From positions 2,803,384-2,867,383 of the forward strand of contig JAVGVS010000021.1 of assembly GCA_032718565.1 (NCBI GenBank): a stretch of DNA of 64,000 nucleotides. The letters are read 5' to 3'. This DNA is from Distichodus sexfasciatus. Its lineage: Eukaryota > Chordata > Actinopteri > Characiformes > Distichodontidae. Shown here piece after piece: positions 35,199 through 46,798 of this stretch; position 1 is the first letter of the stretch, and every line of letters starts with the position of its first letter. The notes under the pieces are model-generated. The model searched no databases, was not told the origin of the DNA, and saw only the letters and a list, made by a program, of their open reading frames with translations. The position numbers and the translations under genes were made by a program.

Positions 35199-36895
35199 TC
35201 AGATACCCATCTGGAACATCCTTTGTCCTGTGTAGTGTGTCCTGTATAAAATTTTGTACTGTATTAGCTGCAGGTTAGAATGTTTAGTCATTCTAAAGGT
35301 GTTTAAGCAAATTTGCTTCCAGAAGTTAATGTCGGGATTGATGAGTAAATCCCTTTCCCATTTATTGGGTAGGGAGCGAGAGTGTTGTCTCATATTCTGT
35401 TGTGTAAGCATAGATTCTGGACAGTAGTTTTCTGGTTGGAATTTTTAGGAAGTTTGCAGTTGAGTGAAGGTTCAAGGTCTGATTGCTTACTGTTTAGCCT
35501 ACTTTGTATTATTGATTTAAGCTGGAGATATTCTATGTATTGCTTTTATGCGATACCATAAGTTTTCAATTATTTTGTCAAATGAATTAGCGATTGTGTT
35601 GGATAATAATGTTCTGTACATTTAATTCCTTTGTTATTCCATGTTATGAAATTTATCTTTTTTGTTTTAGCAGAGATGTCTGGGATTTGTTCCAGATGGG
35701 TGTCAGTTTGCATGGCACCAGTGAGGTTCCATTTATTTTGAGAAATTCCCAACAGGCTGTCAGTGATGTGCTAATACTGATGCTTTTAAAACAGCTATAT
35801 TGTTTAAGTATGTGACTTATAAAGGGCAGGTCATGCTAGTTGAATGTTTGTGCATAATGTTTGCTCAATATCTAACCAATTACCAGTCAATTGATCTTCA
35901 ATAGACCATTTATGGATATTTATCAGTCTATTAACGAGAAAGTAATTATAGAAATTTGGAAGCTCCAGACCACCATGACATTTACGTTTCTGTAACGTTT
36001 TTCCAAACTTATTCATGGTGGCTTGAATTTCCATAGATATTAGAAATTATGGAGTCAGTGATTTGAATCAAGCCGGAGGGTTTATTGAACCATTGAAATA
36101 AGTGATTTTGGTAGATCGTCATTTAGATGGTTGATATTCTTCCCATAAGTGATGTGGGGAGAGTGCTCCACCGTGTGAAGTCATCTTCTATCTTTTTAAC
36201 TAGAGGACTGTAGTTTAATAGTGTGAAATCTGACAGCTTGGCAGAAATATTAATAGCCAGGTATTTTAATATTCCCGAAATTGGAGTCACCGATAGTTAG
36301 GTCGAACTGAAAAATCACAAGAAGTGTGGTAGGACAGTTTGTTCAGTTGATAGAGTAGTCTGAGATGGTGAGAACTTATCTATGAGTTTTATGGTTTCAG
36401 GAAGAGAGCCTTGTGTATTTTGGAGAAAAAGGAGTACATCGTCTGCATAGAGGCTAATTTTATGAAGCATATTTGCTGTTTTGATACCTTTAATAATATT
36501 ATTTTCCCCGTATTGCCTGCTATTGGTTCAATAAATAAAAGCGAATATTAATGAGATAGTGGACAACCTTGCCTAGTGCCCTTCTGAGATTGAAGCTTGG
36601 TGAAATTTGGTCATTTGTTTACTTGCCAGGCTGTGGGTGAGCTGTATAATTGTGTTTTTAATCAAGATAAGAAAGTTCTCCTGAATCCAAATTTCTTTAA
36701 TGTAGCAAATAGAAATTTCCACTTAACCTGTCAGCTTTTTCTGCATCCAGTAGAGACATCAAGGTTTTCCTTATTTTTTGAATGTTGCAGTAATCTTTTT
36801 AGATTGATTAGCCTCCTCATGTTGTTAGTGGACTGACGGCCTTTAATGAACCCGGCTTGGTCTGGGTGTATAATGTCAGGAGTTAGGTTCTGCTG
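35199..36895 (-). pseudogene. LINE ORF2 reverse transcriptase and C-terminal fragment, inactivated
   Basis: Translating the minus strand across frameshifts and stops gives, in order: QAGFIKGRQ (about 36855-36831), KGTRQGCPLS (about 36590-36560), YADD at 36449-36438 (the catalytic polymerase motif), GGLELPNFYNY (about 35975), and near the C-terminus QYKILYRTHYTGQ (about 35240). This order is that of L1-type ORF2 proteins. The endonuclease and the N-terminal half are missing through truncation. Several stops break the frame, so it is dead. Confidence 0.85.
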
Positions 36896-36904
36896 GAAAG
36901 CCAT

Positions 36905-37500
36905 CCATTATATAAATTATATAAATAATGAAAGTGTTAATTAATCACACCAATCGTGCATCACGATGCAGACATGGATGATTCTGCATCAATACAATGG
37001 CAGGCGAAAACAGAATATACTTAGAATATAACAGAGGGGTTTCAACAGGCTGTCTACTGCCCCTAATTAGTCTGTGGCGAATTGCAGATGGTCCGTGACA
37101 TCAATGTACTTTCACTACTAGAAATTCCTTTTTCACATTTTCAAAACATTTCCAGATGATTTGACATCTTTATAAATAATTAATTTTAATGCATCTTTAT
37201 GAATAATGAATTGAATGCAAATATCTAAAAAAGTAATACCAAAAAAATACTATTTCCCCCACACTCGGCTGTAGTCTAAGTGGAAGTGCACAGGGGCAAG
37301 CTTGATTTAACTGACTTATATCATAATGACACTGGTGATTTGGCGATCTGCAATCCACTTTTAAGCTGCATGCAGTAATGAAATAGCGATAGAAAATTGA
37401 TGGCATGCATTCGCGTGCATGCATTAATCGTATCAAATCGTTAAACTACTAACTGTAATCAAAGCGAATCGTGAGACCAGTGAAGGTTCACACCTCTAAT
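36905..37500. mobile_element. Possible degenerate DNA transposon
   Basis: Short motifs such as CGTGCATCACGATGCA at the left and AAAGCGAATCGTGAGACC at the right recall fish elements with ATCG-rich arms. The candidate right end is near GGTTCACACCTCTAA at about 37498. The termini do not pair cleanly and no target duplication is visible. Confidence 0.25.
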
Positions 37501-38392
37501 AAATATGTTGGGGTCTTTGGAAGAGAAATATGAAGAAATGAGAGGTGGCATAGTGCTGTATATACAGTATGTACAGTATATATAAATGTATATGTATGTG
37601 AAAGATGTGCATCACACTTCCTTACTATTCTCTCTCTCCTCTGCATAGTTCCCCCTCTTTCTTTCCTTTCCTTTTCTCTCTAACTGACTGACACATGCTT
37701 ATTTTTCCCCTTTTTGAATTCTAACACAAATGGCTACTTAGTAGAGTCTTATTTTTAACTCCCTTTATTTCAGTCAAATATCCAAATTACTTCCCTCTGA
37801 CCAAAATCCCAAAGTCAACACTTTTGCGGCATTTACTTCTAAATGCCTCATTTTGTCTATTTCCTGCAGTCAGACATTTCTGTCCTGCCAGCTAATTAAC
37901 CATCAGACTCTGTTATGACTTATAGACGCTAGTCTTTTGAAAGGGACCCAGCCGGCTCATCAGCCCAGCGACTGTGGGCAATATTTCCTGACAACAAAAA
38001 CAGCCATAATTCATAATGATGACTGTAATGTGTAGTGCATTTTGACGCAAGGCGATTTCAAAGGTAGCTTTCATGTTAAGTGTTTGGTGGGTTTATCTGT
38101 GCCGTATGGTGAAGCAGTGGAATTATGACATCTGACAGCGGTTACCCAGAAAAGAAGGAAGGGAGCAGACTGAGTCACCTGCGATACAACAGCACAACCA
38201 AACAATTATATGAATCTCCAGTTCATTTTAGAGGAACCCATCAAGCGGGCATGCAGCCTCCAGCTCCGTCTGGATTGAGGAAATAAACCATGTGTGCGTG
38301 TCGGCTTCTGAGAAACTGTATTAGAAGCCAGAGTTACTAACATGCTGCTTTTAAGCTGTTTTAAGCAAGCCACTTCAGGCGGAATGTCATAA

Positions 38393-38394
<2 letters not shown>
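37501..38394. other. Unique stretch, possible conserved element
   Basis: Bases 37920-38340 are repeat-free, of mixed composition, and lack any coding-like frame. Confidence 0.35.

Positions 38395-38465
<71 letters not shown>
38395..38465. repeat. (TA)n microsatellite
   Basis: About 35 AT units with a single interruption near 38440. Strongly palindromic and able to extrude as a cruciform. Confidence 0.96.
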
Positions 38466-38469
<4 letters not shown>

Positions 38470-38562
38470 TACCGATTTGACCTCAGCTGTCTGTGCCAAG
38501 GATTCAAACTTTCAAGTGTACAATGCAAATACAAAGAAATGTATTACAACACAGTGCAATAG

Positions 38563-38730
38563 ACTGAGGTACTCATGAGCAAGGTACCATGCTCCTGGGT
38601 GCTGCCTGTGCGAGCTCCCCACCCACTGCTCCTTCACGGATGGGTCAAATGCAGAGATCACATTTCGTTGTGATGCACTGTGTGCTGTGCTCTGCTCTGG
38701 TGCGTTCACAATGACAAATTATCACTCACT
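38563..38730 (+). mobile_element. SINE family A, 5'-truncated
   Basis: It starts at ACTGAGGTACTCATGAGC and continues through the CTGTGCTCTGCTC region to ACAAATTATCACTCACT. The tRNA-like head is missing. Confidence 0.82.
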
Positions 38731-38983
38731 TTCATTATGTTGGCTGTTTTTAACACACATTTCAAACTATTTTGAACTGTATAATTTAGGAACATTTTTC
38801 AATATGCAAGCAGTTCACGTATTTTGATGTAACACAGCAGGAATTATGATGTTAGATAAACCACCATATACAGTATGTGTAAAATAATCAAGGACGTGTT
38901 ATGTCTCTGTGATCTGTCATATTTAAATTAGAAGGAAAAAGTAAATATACTACAAAGAGAAATGTATGTTTATCAGATTTATT

Positions 38984-39856
38984 CAGGGGTGGAAGTAACG
39001 AATTACAAATACTCACGTTACTGTAATTAAGTAGATTTTTTGGGTACTTGTACTTTTATGAGTAGTTTTTCAAGTGTGTAATTTTACTCGTACTTGAGTA
39101 CAATTTACACCATGTAATCTACTTCGCTACTTATAAAATCAAAAGTCGCTACTGAGTACGCCCACAATTTGAATTAATATTCAAACCTTTCATCTGCATC
39201 TTTGCAGCCAATAAGGCTGTGCAATCGCGACCGCGCCAATTAATCTATGACGTAAGCAAACAATAAACTCCTCTGCAGCAGCAGGCACAGGTGTCTGGAG
39301 ATACTACACAGTGGAGTACAAACTCATTTATAGACTGAAGATTTGGAGACAAAGAAGCCAAAATGGAGCCAAACGAAGCCGGATAGACTCTGTTAATTTA
39401 GAAAACCAGCTCTTGCTGAAACTGAACAAAAGGTTCAAAAGTGAAGTGTGAGAGAAATGCTATTATGTCTAAGAGTTTAAGACACTTACCTGCCTGTTGT
39501 TCTCAGTGTACTGGGAAAAGTTTAAACTGTTCTATGCATGTTCAAAAACATTTTTGTTTTATATCTACATTTATTTACAAAACAAATTGCCTTTCTATAC
39601 CTTGTTCATCTGAGAAATGTGCTTTGAATGTAGAAATTTTATACTGGTGAATCGAATGCCTGCTATTGACAACGCAATAAAACAACCATCAGTTAAAAAG
39701 TAATTAATACTCTGAGTAGTTTTTGAGAAGAGTACTTTGTACTTTTACTCAAGTATTTTTTTAACACCAGTACTTTTACTTGTAATTGAGTACATTTTAA
39801 CCAATGTAACAGTACTTGTACTTGAGTACAAATTTTCAGTACTCTTTCCACTTCTG
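38984..39856. mobile_element. hAT-like transposon of a second family, perfect 8-bp target duplication
   Basis: GATTTATT flanks both sides (38976-38983 and 39857-39864). The ends read CAGGGGTGGAAGTA and TCTTTCCACTTCTG, an imperfect inverted pair. Subterminal regions are dense in GTACTT/AAGTAC motifs in both orientations. The 873 bp contain no intact transposase; a 69-codon plus-strand frame at 39441-39650 has no certain homology. Confidence 0.88.
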
Positions 39857-39864
39857 GATTTATT

Positions 39865-40634
39865 GCACCATGCGGCACCTTTTCCTGTACTGTATGTAGT
39901 CCTGCTTTATCGATCTTCTGATGTTGTATGCTGCCCCATTGCCTGACTGTGTACTAGCATCACTTTACATGACAAATTTTATCTTGACGAAACTGAGACA
40001 GCCGGCTGTTGTGAGTGTGCCTGGTGTCTCTTTCATCAGAGTTTAAGTACACTTTCAGAGTGTACCTTTGTAAGTAGGTCTGACTGGAATACATTTTCTG
40101 TTTGAGAGGTGCAGTGTGTTTCTGCTTTAGTTCAAATGCTGAATTTACAGGTCACACATTTACAGTGACAATACTGACCATATGGCCTATAAAGTGAACT
40201 TCACTGTCCTTCATAACACTATAGAAAAGGAAACTTTACCCCTGGATGGGACACCAGAGATTTCTTTTGTGTGTCTGCTCTAAGATATTGAGTAAAACAT
40301 TAGTTTTTTACCATCTTATTTTACTGTTGTCATATTTTACTTATAGTGTAACATTTCACATCATTTTCATTTTATAATATTTTTAAAATAGGCATCTGTA
40401 CAAAAAAACAAATTCAGAATTATGGTGTGTTGTGTGTTCTTTTGAGTGTGAGGACATAAATCCGAGGGTGTGTGTGTGCACATGGGTTTGGTGTACGTGT
40501 GTAACTGGGGGTGAAAGGACCCAGGTGTGTGAGTGTCATTAGTGAGAAAATTAATCGAAGTGCCCTCCTGTCTCCTTCAGGCCACAGTCTTCTTATAATA
40601 AGACCAGACTAAACCCTTAGGACCAGCACAGTGA
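39865..40634. other. Unique non-coding stretch
   Basis: Nothing recognised except GT-rich DNA near 40465-40500. Confidence 0.35.
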
Positions 40635-40642
40635 GTGTGTGT

Positions 40643-40673
<31 letters not shown>

Positions 40674-40679
40674 GGGGGG
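40635..40679. repeat. (GT)n run followed by 23 consecutive G
   Basis: About 11 GT units run directly into an unbroken G run at 40657-40679. A run this long can fold as a G-quadruplex and is prone to length error in sequencing. Confidence 0.95.
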
Positions 40680-41415
40680 TATGTGTGGTATCGTGTATGT
40701 GGCTCTATATGTCTTCTTGGTTCAATGGACAGTCTACATATTTTTTTTCTCATTCTCTTTCCATTCAGTGACATACTGAACTGAGTTGCTTTTCATGTTT
40801 GCTGTGTTCATTTCAATACTATGCCGACAGCAATGATAATGAAAGGAATTCTTTTGAATGGAAGTTTGTTAAACACTTCCAGTAATACAGTATATAAATC
40901 CGTATTACTGTGTACAATAATCTCTCACACACAAATGTGTCTGCTGTGAGCTTGAATAATGAGACATAAACTTTCATTTGGTTGCATGGTCCCCTGACAA
41001 CGTCTACATGACTCCACACACTGTTATTTAACTGTACTCAGGCTTTGTCTGTCTGCTTGTTGGCTTGTATTTTCTTGCCAACTTTGGCATTTGTAAATGT
41101 AAGGACAGTTGCCAAACAGGGCCCCTAATTTTAGTCTACATTATTGACATAATTAACATGGGAAAAAAACTATGCCAATATTAAAGATGATTTTAATAAG
41201 TGACTTTTATTTAAGGGAAATAAAAAGTGACAGTGCTGCTTAATTAATTAAGGTTTTGTGAGGACAGGAGGATTTTTATGTGCAAGTGTCATCACCTCAG
41301 CAGGAATCCTTACTCTGTTTGCTCTCAGTACCTCTGTTAACTGTCAGCTGAACCACCTGCAGTGATCAATCCACACTCTCACCCTCAGCAATCTAAGTGA
41401 ATTTAAGGGATTATA
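40680..41415. other. Unique non-coding stretch
   Basis: Nothing recognised. Confidence 0.35.
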
Positions 41416-41658
41416 AGTGAGTGATCACTTGTTATTGTGAACAAAATGCACACAGCATGCAGTGCACCACAACAAAATGTCACCTCCGCATTTGACCCAT
41501 CCATGAAGGAACAGTGGGCAGTTTTGGCAGCACTGGGAGAGCAGTGCCTAAGGATTGTATCTGGCTCATGAGTACCTCAGTGGTACCTTTACTGGCCCGG
41601 GACATGAACTAGCAATCTTCCGACTGTGGGACCAACTCCCTAACTACTACACTAGGCA
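41416..41658 (-). mobile_element. SINE family A, near full length
   Basis: Minus-strand tRNA-like head (AGTGTAGTAGTTAGGG, then a B-box-like TAGTTCATGTCCCGGG), the family body, and a 3' end at ACAAGTGATCACTCACT. Confidence 0.83.
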
Positions 41659-41735
41659 CCATCCTCCAGCACTGCTCCCTGGGTGTCCCCCAGCTGCCTA
41701 CCACTCCTTCACAGATGGGTCAAATGAATAGCATT
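41659..41735 (+). mobile_element. SINE family A body fragment, opposite orientation
   Basis: A short piece of the same body (CAGCACTGCTCCCTGGGTG, then CTTCACAGATGGGTCAAATGA) lies on the plus strand, immediately after the head of the minus-strand copy. The two meet head to head. Confidence 0.7.
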
Positions 41736-41741
41736 TCACTT

Positions 41742-41920
41742 TCTCGCACTTATCCATAGCAACTTTAATTTTTCAGGGCCAGTTTTCTCAGTTTCCCTGG
41801 GTTTAAAGGTCTTGCTCAGGGCCCCTATGATGGTAGTGCTGGTGGCAGGATTCACACTCACAACCTCTTGGTCTAGAGGTGAGCATCCCAAACTTCAGAC
41901 CACCACCACCCACTTTATTT
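41742..41920 (-). mobile_element. SINE family C
   Basis: On the minus strand: TGGTCTGAAGTTTGGGATGC (A-box region), GGTTGTGAGTGTGAATCC (B-box region), CCCTGAGCAAGACCTTTAAA, and a 3' motif GCTATGGATAAGTGCGAGAA. Confidence 0.75.
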
Positions 41921-42099
41921 TGGTCAATGTGCCAGAGTCAGTATAAGCTCTGTGTATATTTGGATTAATTTTTAGCAATTATTAATTCTCATGGAAATGA
42001 CAGTGATTGTGCTGTAGTTTCTCAGCAGAAACCTATTGTAATAAAACTATGTTTCAGCATTTATGTCAGCATAAACTGAGTAAGAACTATAATCTCAAG

Positions 42100-42187
42100 A
42101 TGCTCCAGAGAAACTGTCTCTGTATTTAGGAAATGTAAGTCACTCTTGATAAGAGCATCTGCCAAATGCCATATATGTAACTGTAAA
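42100..42187 (+). mobile_element. SINE family C 3' fragment
   Basis: Plus-strand AAGTCACTCTTGATAAGAGC, ATCTGCCAAATGCC and a short ATGTAA tail, the conserved 3' end of family C without its head. Confidence 0.72.
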
Positions 42188-43199
42188 GTAAAAAATGTAT
42201 GTAAGTTATAGCCATCTACAACCAATCATAAATATGTATACAATCTGTAGCACTTTATTAACATGGTACAGATGAAAGATATTTCCTCTAAGTGATAAAT
42301 CTCAAGCCTGAAATTGATCCACAGTTACTCATCAGTTTTTATCGATGAGTAATTAGTCTGCAAGGAATAAAGTCACACATGGAATAATTAGCTTACGAGG
42401 TCACTCATGAAAACAGTTACTTTATTGTTTTTATGTATTTGTTTGTTTTACCAGGTGTGTGATATTGCTGTGTGACTGCAATCACTGAATACATTTGAAT
42501 AACTAACTCCAGCTGAGAGAGAGAGGGCCATGGTAATAAAAAATAAATCACAAAAATGTCTCCCTCCCTCCCTGTCCCTCTCTTCACACACACACACACA
42601 CAGAGTTCCGCTTCCCAAATTAGTCAGAACATTAATAAAATAGAGAAAGAATAACACAATGAGATAAAAAGAACAACAACACACATTGTCTTCAGTGTAA
42701 TCAATATTCTTCCTGCCATTTGTCATATGGAAGTGCTGTAAAACATAAAACTATTCATAACATTAGGAAAAAAGAAAGAAAAAAGGCATTTATACAGAAC
42801 AATCAATAACTAGCAGCAGTTATCCCTTCCTGCTGTTTTCTGGAATGGCTGAAATGGCAGATTCAGCTTTGTCAGAGTGACATCACGATTGTCATAACAA
42901 ACAGGAAATCCATCATTTATGGTCAGCAGTAATGTCATTTATTCTTTGTTCTTCACACTTCACTCTCACTTGCTTTTTCAGCAAACTGTTCTCTCCCTTC
43001 ATCCTCCGTGTTCCACAACTTTGGAGGAATGATTGACCGACGTGTACAGCAAGACCTTTCGTAGCCATGACGACTAAGTGCAGAGATGCAGGGAGAGGAG
43101 GAATGACCATAGGAACACTAGTGTAGATCAATAGCAAACTGTAATTAAAAGAGGTGTGTTTAGCGTTTGCATTACTGAGACGGAGAGAGGGAGGTAGAG
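42188..43199. other. Unique non-coding stretch
   Basis: It contains a short (CA)n run at 42587-42602. No gene or element recognised. Confidence 0.35.
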
Positions 43200-44106
43200 T
43201 GTGATATAGATGTCTGTCCCTCTCTTTCCCCTCCTCCATCTCTCTCCCTCTCCCTATCTCCATTTCTCCAGTCCTTCCTTTTTCCCTCTAGACCTCCCTC
43301 CTCCCCCTCTTCACCTCTTCTCTGTCCTCCTCAATCCCTCTCTCTTTCTTTTTCTTCTTTTCCCTCTCTTTCTCCTTCTCTCCTCTTTTCCTCCTTTCCT
43401 TTCTTTCTCCATTCTTCCCTCTCTTTCTCCTTCCCTCTTTCTGTGTCTTCCTCCTTGCCGCCCTATCTCTCTGTCTGTGTCTCATTGTCTTTGCCTTCCC
43501 TTGACTCCCTCCTTATGTTGCTCCATCCTTTCCTCCCTCTCTCTGTCTCCCTTCCTCTCTTTCTACCTCCCTTTTCTCTCTTTTTCTATTAATCTCTCCC
43601 CTTCTCCTCTCTTGGTCTCATAACTCCCTGCCACTCTTCCTCTGCCCCCCTCTCTGTTTCTCTGTATCCTGCTTTTCCTTCTTTCTCTCCTTCCCATCCC
43701 TCTTTCTTTGTCTTCCTCACTGTCTCCCCACTCTCTTTTTCTCCCTCCCTCCTTCTCTCCAACCTTCCCTTCTTCCCCCTCATCTCTCCTTCTCTATTCA
43801 TCTTCCTCCCTCCTCCTCTTTCTACATCCTTCGCTTCCACTTTTTTCATTTTCTCCTTCTTTTCTTCCTTCCCTCAGTGTCTCCTTCCATCTCTTTCTCC
43901 ATCCCTCCCTCTCTAACCCATTCTCTCTCTCTCTACCGCTCTCTCTCTCTCTCTTCCATCCTTCCATCCTTTTCTTTCATCTCTCCCTATCTCTCTCTCT
44001 CTCTTCCCTCTCTCTACCCCTCTCTTTGTCTCCCTCCCTCCCTTTCTCCCTCTATTCTTTCTTTCACTCTATCGCTTTTTCTTCTCTCTCTTTGCTTCAT
44101 CTCTCC
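43200..44106 (+). repeat. Very long pyrimidine-rich tract
   Basis: About 900 bp of CT-rich sequence, the longest such tract here, with local (CT)n runs at 43923-43955 and 43992-44004. Frames of 137 and 153 codons are artefacts. Its right edge abuts the truncated Tc1-like transposase. Confidence 0.96.
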
Positions 44107-44125
44107 ATCTCGATCATCTCCATCA

Positions 44126-45247
44126 CATGGACAAACCAGAGAGATAATGGAGCAATGTTTTGTGGATAGATGAAACCAAAATTAAATCATTTGTAATCTT
44201 TCATCTGAATGTGATGTCCTTATCATTGCAGTTTATTTGTTCTGTATAATGTAAGCAATGGGAATTAATTGTATGATGTATGTTATTGCATGTTACATGG
44301 ATTGTTTGTTTTTTCCTCTTTTAAATAACATCAACCTGCCAGGGACTGCGGATGTAAATTAGCTGGCTGAATCTGGCTGATTAGATGGCTAAATCTGGTG
44401 CATTTCATGACTCATGAAGTGAGCATGTTGATTAATGTACATTGTCCCTTTTAAATAAATAAAATACAAAATACAAATACAAAATACAAAACTTTTGTTT
44501 TAAATGAGAAGTGTTATGTTTGGAGAAAGGAAACACTTCACTCCAGCATTAGAATCTATCCCATTTGTGAAACATAGTGGTGGTAGTATCATGGTTTAGG
44601 CCTTTTTTGATGCAGCTGGGCCAGGATGGCTTGCCATCATTGATGGAGCAATGAATTCTGATTCACACTGGTGAATTTTAAAGGAAAGTGTTAGGGCATC
44701 TGTCCTGAACTGAAACTCATGAGGAAGTGGACCATGCAGCAAGACAGTAACCCTAAGCAAACAAGTCCTTCTACAAAGGAATAGTTAAAAAAGAATAAAG
44801 TTCATGTTTTGGAATGGGCTAGTCAAAGTCCGGACCTGAAACCAATCAAAATGTTGTGGTAAGACCTGAAACGAGCAGTTCGTTTGAGGAAACCCACCTG
44901 CATCCCAGAGTTGAAGTTGTTCTGTATACAGGAATGGGCTAAAATTCCCCCAAGCCAATGTGCAGAACTGATCAACAGTTACTGGAAACGTTTATTTGTA
45001 GTTACTGTTGAACAATGGGGTCGCACCAGATACTAAAAGCAAAGGCTCACATACAGTACTTTTGCAACACACAGATATATAATATTGCATCATAAATAAT
45101 CAAGTATAATATCTTTGTCTCATTTGTTTAATTGGGTTCTCTTTATTTACTTTTAGGGCCTCTGTGAAAATCTGATGATGCTTTAGGTCATATTTATGCA
45201 GAAATATAAAAAGTTCTAAGGGGTTCACAAACTTTCAAGCACCACTG
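44126..45247 (+). pseudogene. Tc1-like transposase pseudogene with 3' terminus, interrupted
   Basis: The 5' half is missing. The remaining frame reads VLWIDETK (first catalytic Asp at 44169-44171), then after an insertion KHSGGSIM-type and MQQDSNPK segments (second Asp at 44743-44745), then SPDLKPIKMLW. There the catalytic Glu is replaced by Lys (44848-44850), 34 residues after the second Asp, the DD34E spacing of Tc1 transposases. Stop codons occur, including one right after KMLW. The element ends CAAGCACCACTG at 45247, followed by a TA target dinucleotide. It is inactive. Confidence 0.9.
44194..44487 (+). mobile_element. Retroposed insertion inside the Tc1-like pseudogene
   Basis: About 294 bp interrupts the transposase between 44193 and 44488. 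It ends in an AAATAAATAAAATAC-type tail. The flanks AAATCATTTG (44184-44193) and AAAACTTTTG (44488-44497) match at 8 of 10 bases and both fit the Tc1 sequence expected there, so they are probably a decayed target duplication. The insert contains CTGCCAGGGACTGCGG and TGTCCCTTTTAAATAAATAA, which looks like the 3' end of a non-LTR retrotransposon. The family was not determined. Confidence 0.65.
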
Positions 45248-45353
45248 TATGTACAGGTTCCTTTAAAAAATACAATATGTTACTGTTATAAAACATACCT
45301 GTATGTACAGGTTTCTTTAAAAAATACAATATTTTACTTTTATAAAATATAAT
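45246..45353. repeat. 54-bp tandem duplication
   Basis: Units begin TGTATGTACAGGTT at 45246 and 45300, with about 90% identity. The first unit starts at the last bases of the Tc1-like terminus, so the duplication followed or accompanied that insertion. Confidence 0.88.
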
Positions 45354-45913
45354 AAAAACCGTAGAGACATAACTGTACGTTCACACTGACTGCTTACAGT
45401 GCAGGTTTCCTCCAGATTCACAGGCTTCCATAAACAAAGGTCTGAATGCCGAGTTAACAGGAATGCTGTGCAGCTCTTACTCTCAGCAGAGAGCTGCCTT
45501 CACTTGTTGATCTTTTGGGGATGTTCTTTGCAGTGAGCTAAGAGAGATTAGTATGGTGTGGAATATTAAACACACACCGCGCTGTAACTCCTCCTCTCAC
45601 TGAAGGAGCAGCTATCCACACCCAGCGACTAGCTAGTACACAAAGTAACCCCAGTCTGTGTGACCATTAGTCCTGCTGGAATAGCAGTCGTCCACTGCAC
45701 GACTGGAACAAACAACAGACCTCAGGACTGAGTGTGTGTGTGTGTATGTGTGATATGAGCGGCTGTAGGCAGCTGTAGGAGGAGTAAAATTGCTAGGTGA
45801 GTGAGAGGATAAGGGATGAGGATGGCTTGAATGAGTGTGTGTGGGTTCTGGGGAAAATGCTTCTGACAGTCGCATGCAGGTGCTGAGACGAGTCTGGGGA
45901 CCCAGGGGTGGCT

Positions 45914-45916
<3 letters not shown>
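45354..45916. other. Unique non-coding stretch
   Basis: It contains a (GT)n run at about 45731-45751. Nothing else recognised. Confidence 0.35.

Positions 45917-45981
<65 letters not shown>
45917..45981. repeat. Compound (GT)n(GA)n microsatellite
   Basis: About 13 GT units followed without break by about 19 GA units. Confidence 0.96.
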
Positions 45982-45984
<3 letters not shown>

Positions 45985-46798
45985 GGGATGTGGTGTTTAT
46001 TAAGTGGAGTGACTGTACACAGAGGAAAGTGATGCAGTCACACTGTCTAATGCAGCCCACAGATCCGCCACAATCCCTCTACACAAAACTACAGCATGGC
46101 TGGAAGAGAGTGTGTGTGCGTGGGATGAGAGGGGAGGGTGGTATTTGTGCATGTGTCTGAACTCATGTTAACCAAGCATTTACTAGGTTATTTATTAAGT
46201 TCTTTCATTTAAAATTTGTCATTATGATGAAAACATTCAAGGCCCATCCATAATTTTGCTAGATTATAAATGTGAAATCATTCTACTGCAGTAGCTTTGT
46301 AGTTTGGTACTTTGGTAGTTGTCATGAATTTCTTAACTCGTAGTGGAGAGCATGAGAACCTTTCAGTTCTCTTAATTAAATTTCTTATTTCATGTTAAAA
46401 AGTTCTTATAATCAATACATTTTTCTTAATAAGATAATTGTAGCCAAAGTTTCTTAAAATTAGATTATTTATCTTACACATACAAGTCTAGTCAAGTCAG
46501 TTATTCTTTAAAAAAAAAAACAAGATCTATTTTTTCTTTTTTTCTTTTTTTGCAGTGTACAAGGTGTCTCTGATTGGCCATAACCTTGGTTTAGATGACT
46601 TCTCATTGGAAGGCCGTATTGCTGTCAGATTTGTCAGGGATCTGATAAGGATTTGACGAGAAAGGCAGACGCGAGCAAACTTCCAGCGGCCGGGTTAGGT
46701 GGTTGTGGGAATGCTCTCCAATTTGGACAGGGATCTGATTAGGATATGAACCGAATGCCACACTTTCACAGTGATCTGGTTAGGATGTAATGAATTGC
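45982..46798. other. Unique stretch with three dispersed GATCTG motifs
   Basis: The degenerate motif CAGGGATCTGATAAGGAT and its variants occur at about 46635, 46728 and 46779. No gene recognised. Confidence 0.4.

Larger units (their letters stand above)
34505..36904 (-). mobile_element. L1-clade LINE, 5'-truncated, minus strand
   Basis: About 2.4 kb of a non-LTR retrotransposon runs right to left. The 5' end is cut at about 36904, within the reverse transcriptase domain. The 3' region holds a G-rich segment (about 35010-34900 on the minus strand), then AT-rich low-complexity sequence and an AATAAA signal near 34512-34517. The 3'-end layout, with a G-rich segment before an AT-rich tail, is typical of fish L1-type elements. 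No target duplication was found. Confidence 0.85.

Noticed and set aside
45246..45353. Direct repeats considered as a CRISPR-like or satellite array (also 3162-3236 and 47080-47136)
   Set aside because: Head-to-tail units without spacers in vertebrate DNA. They are ordinary tandem repeats.
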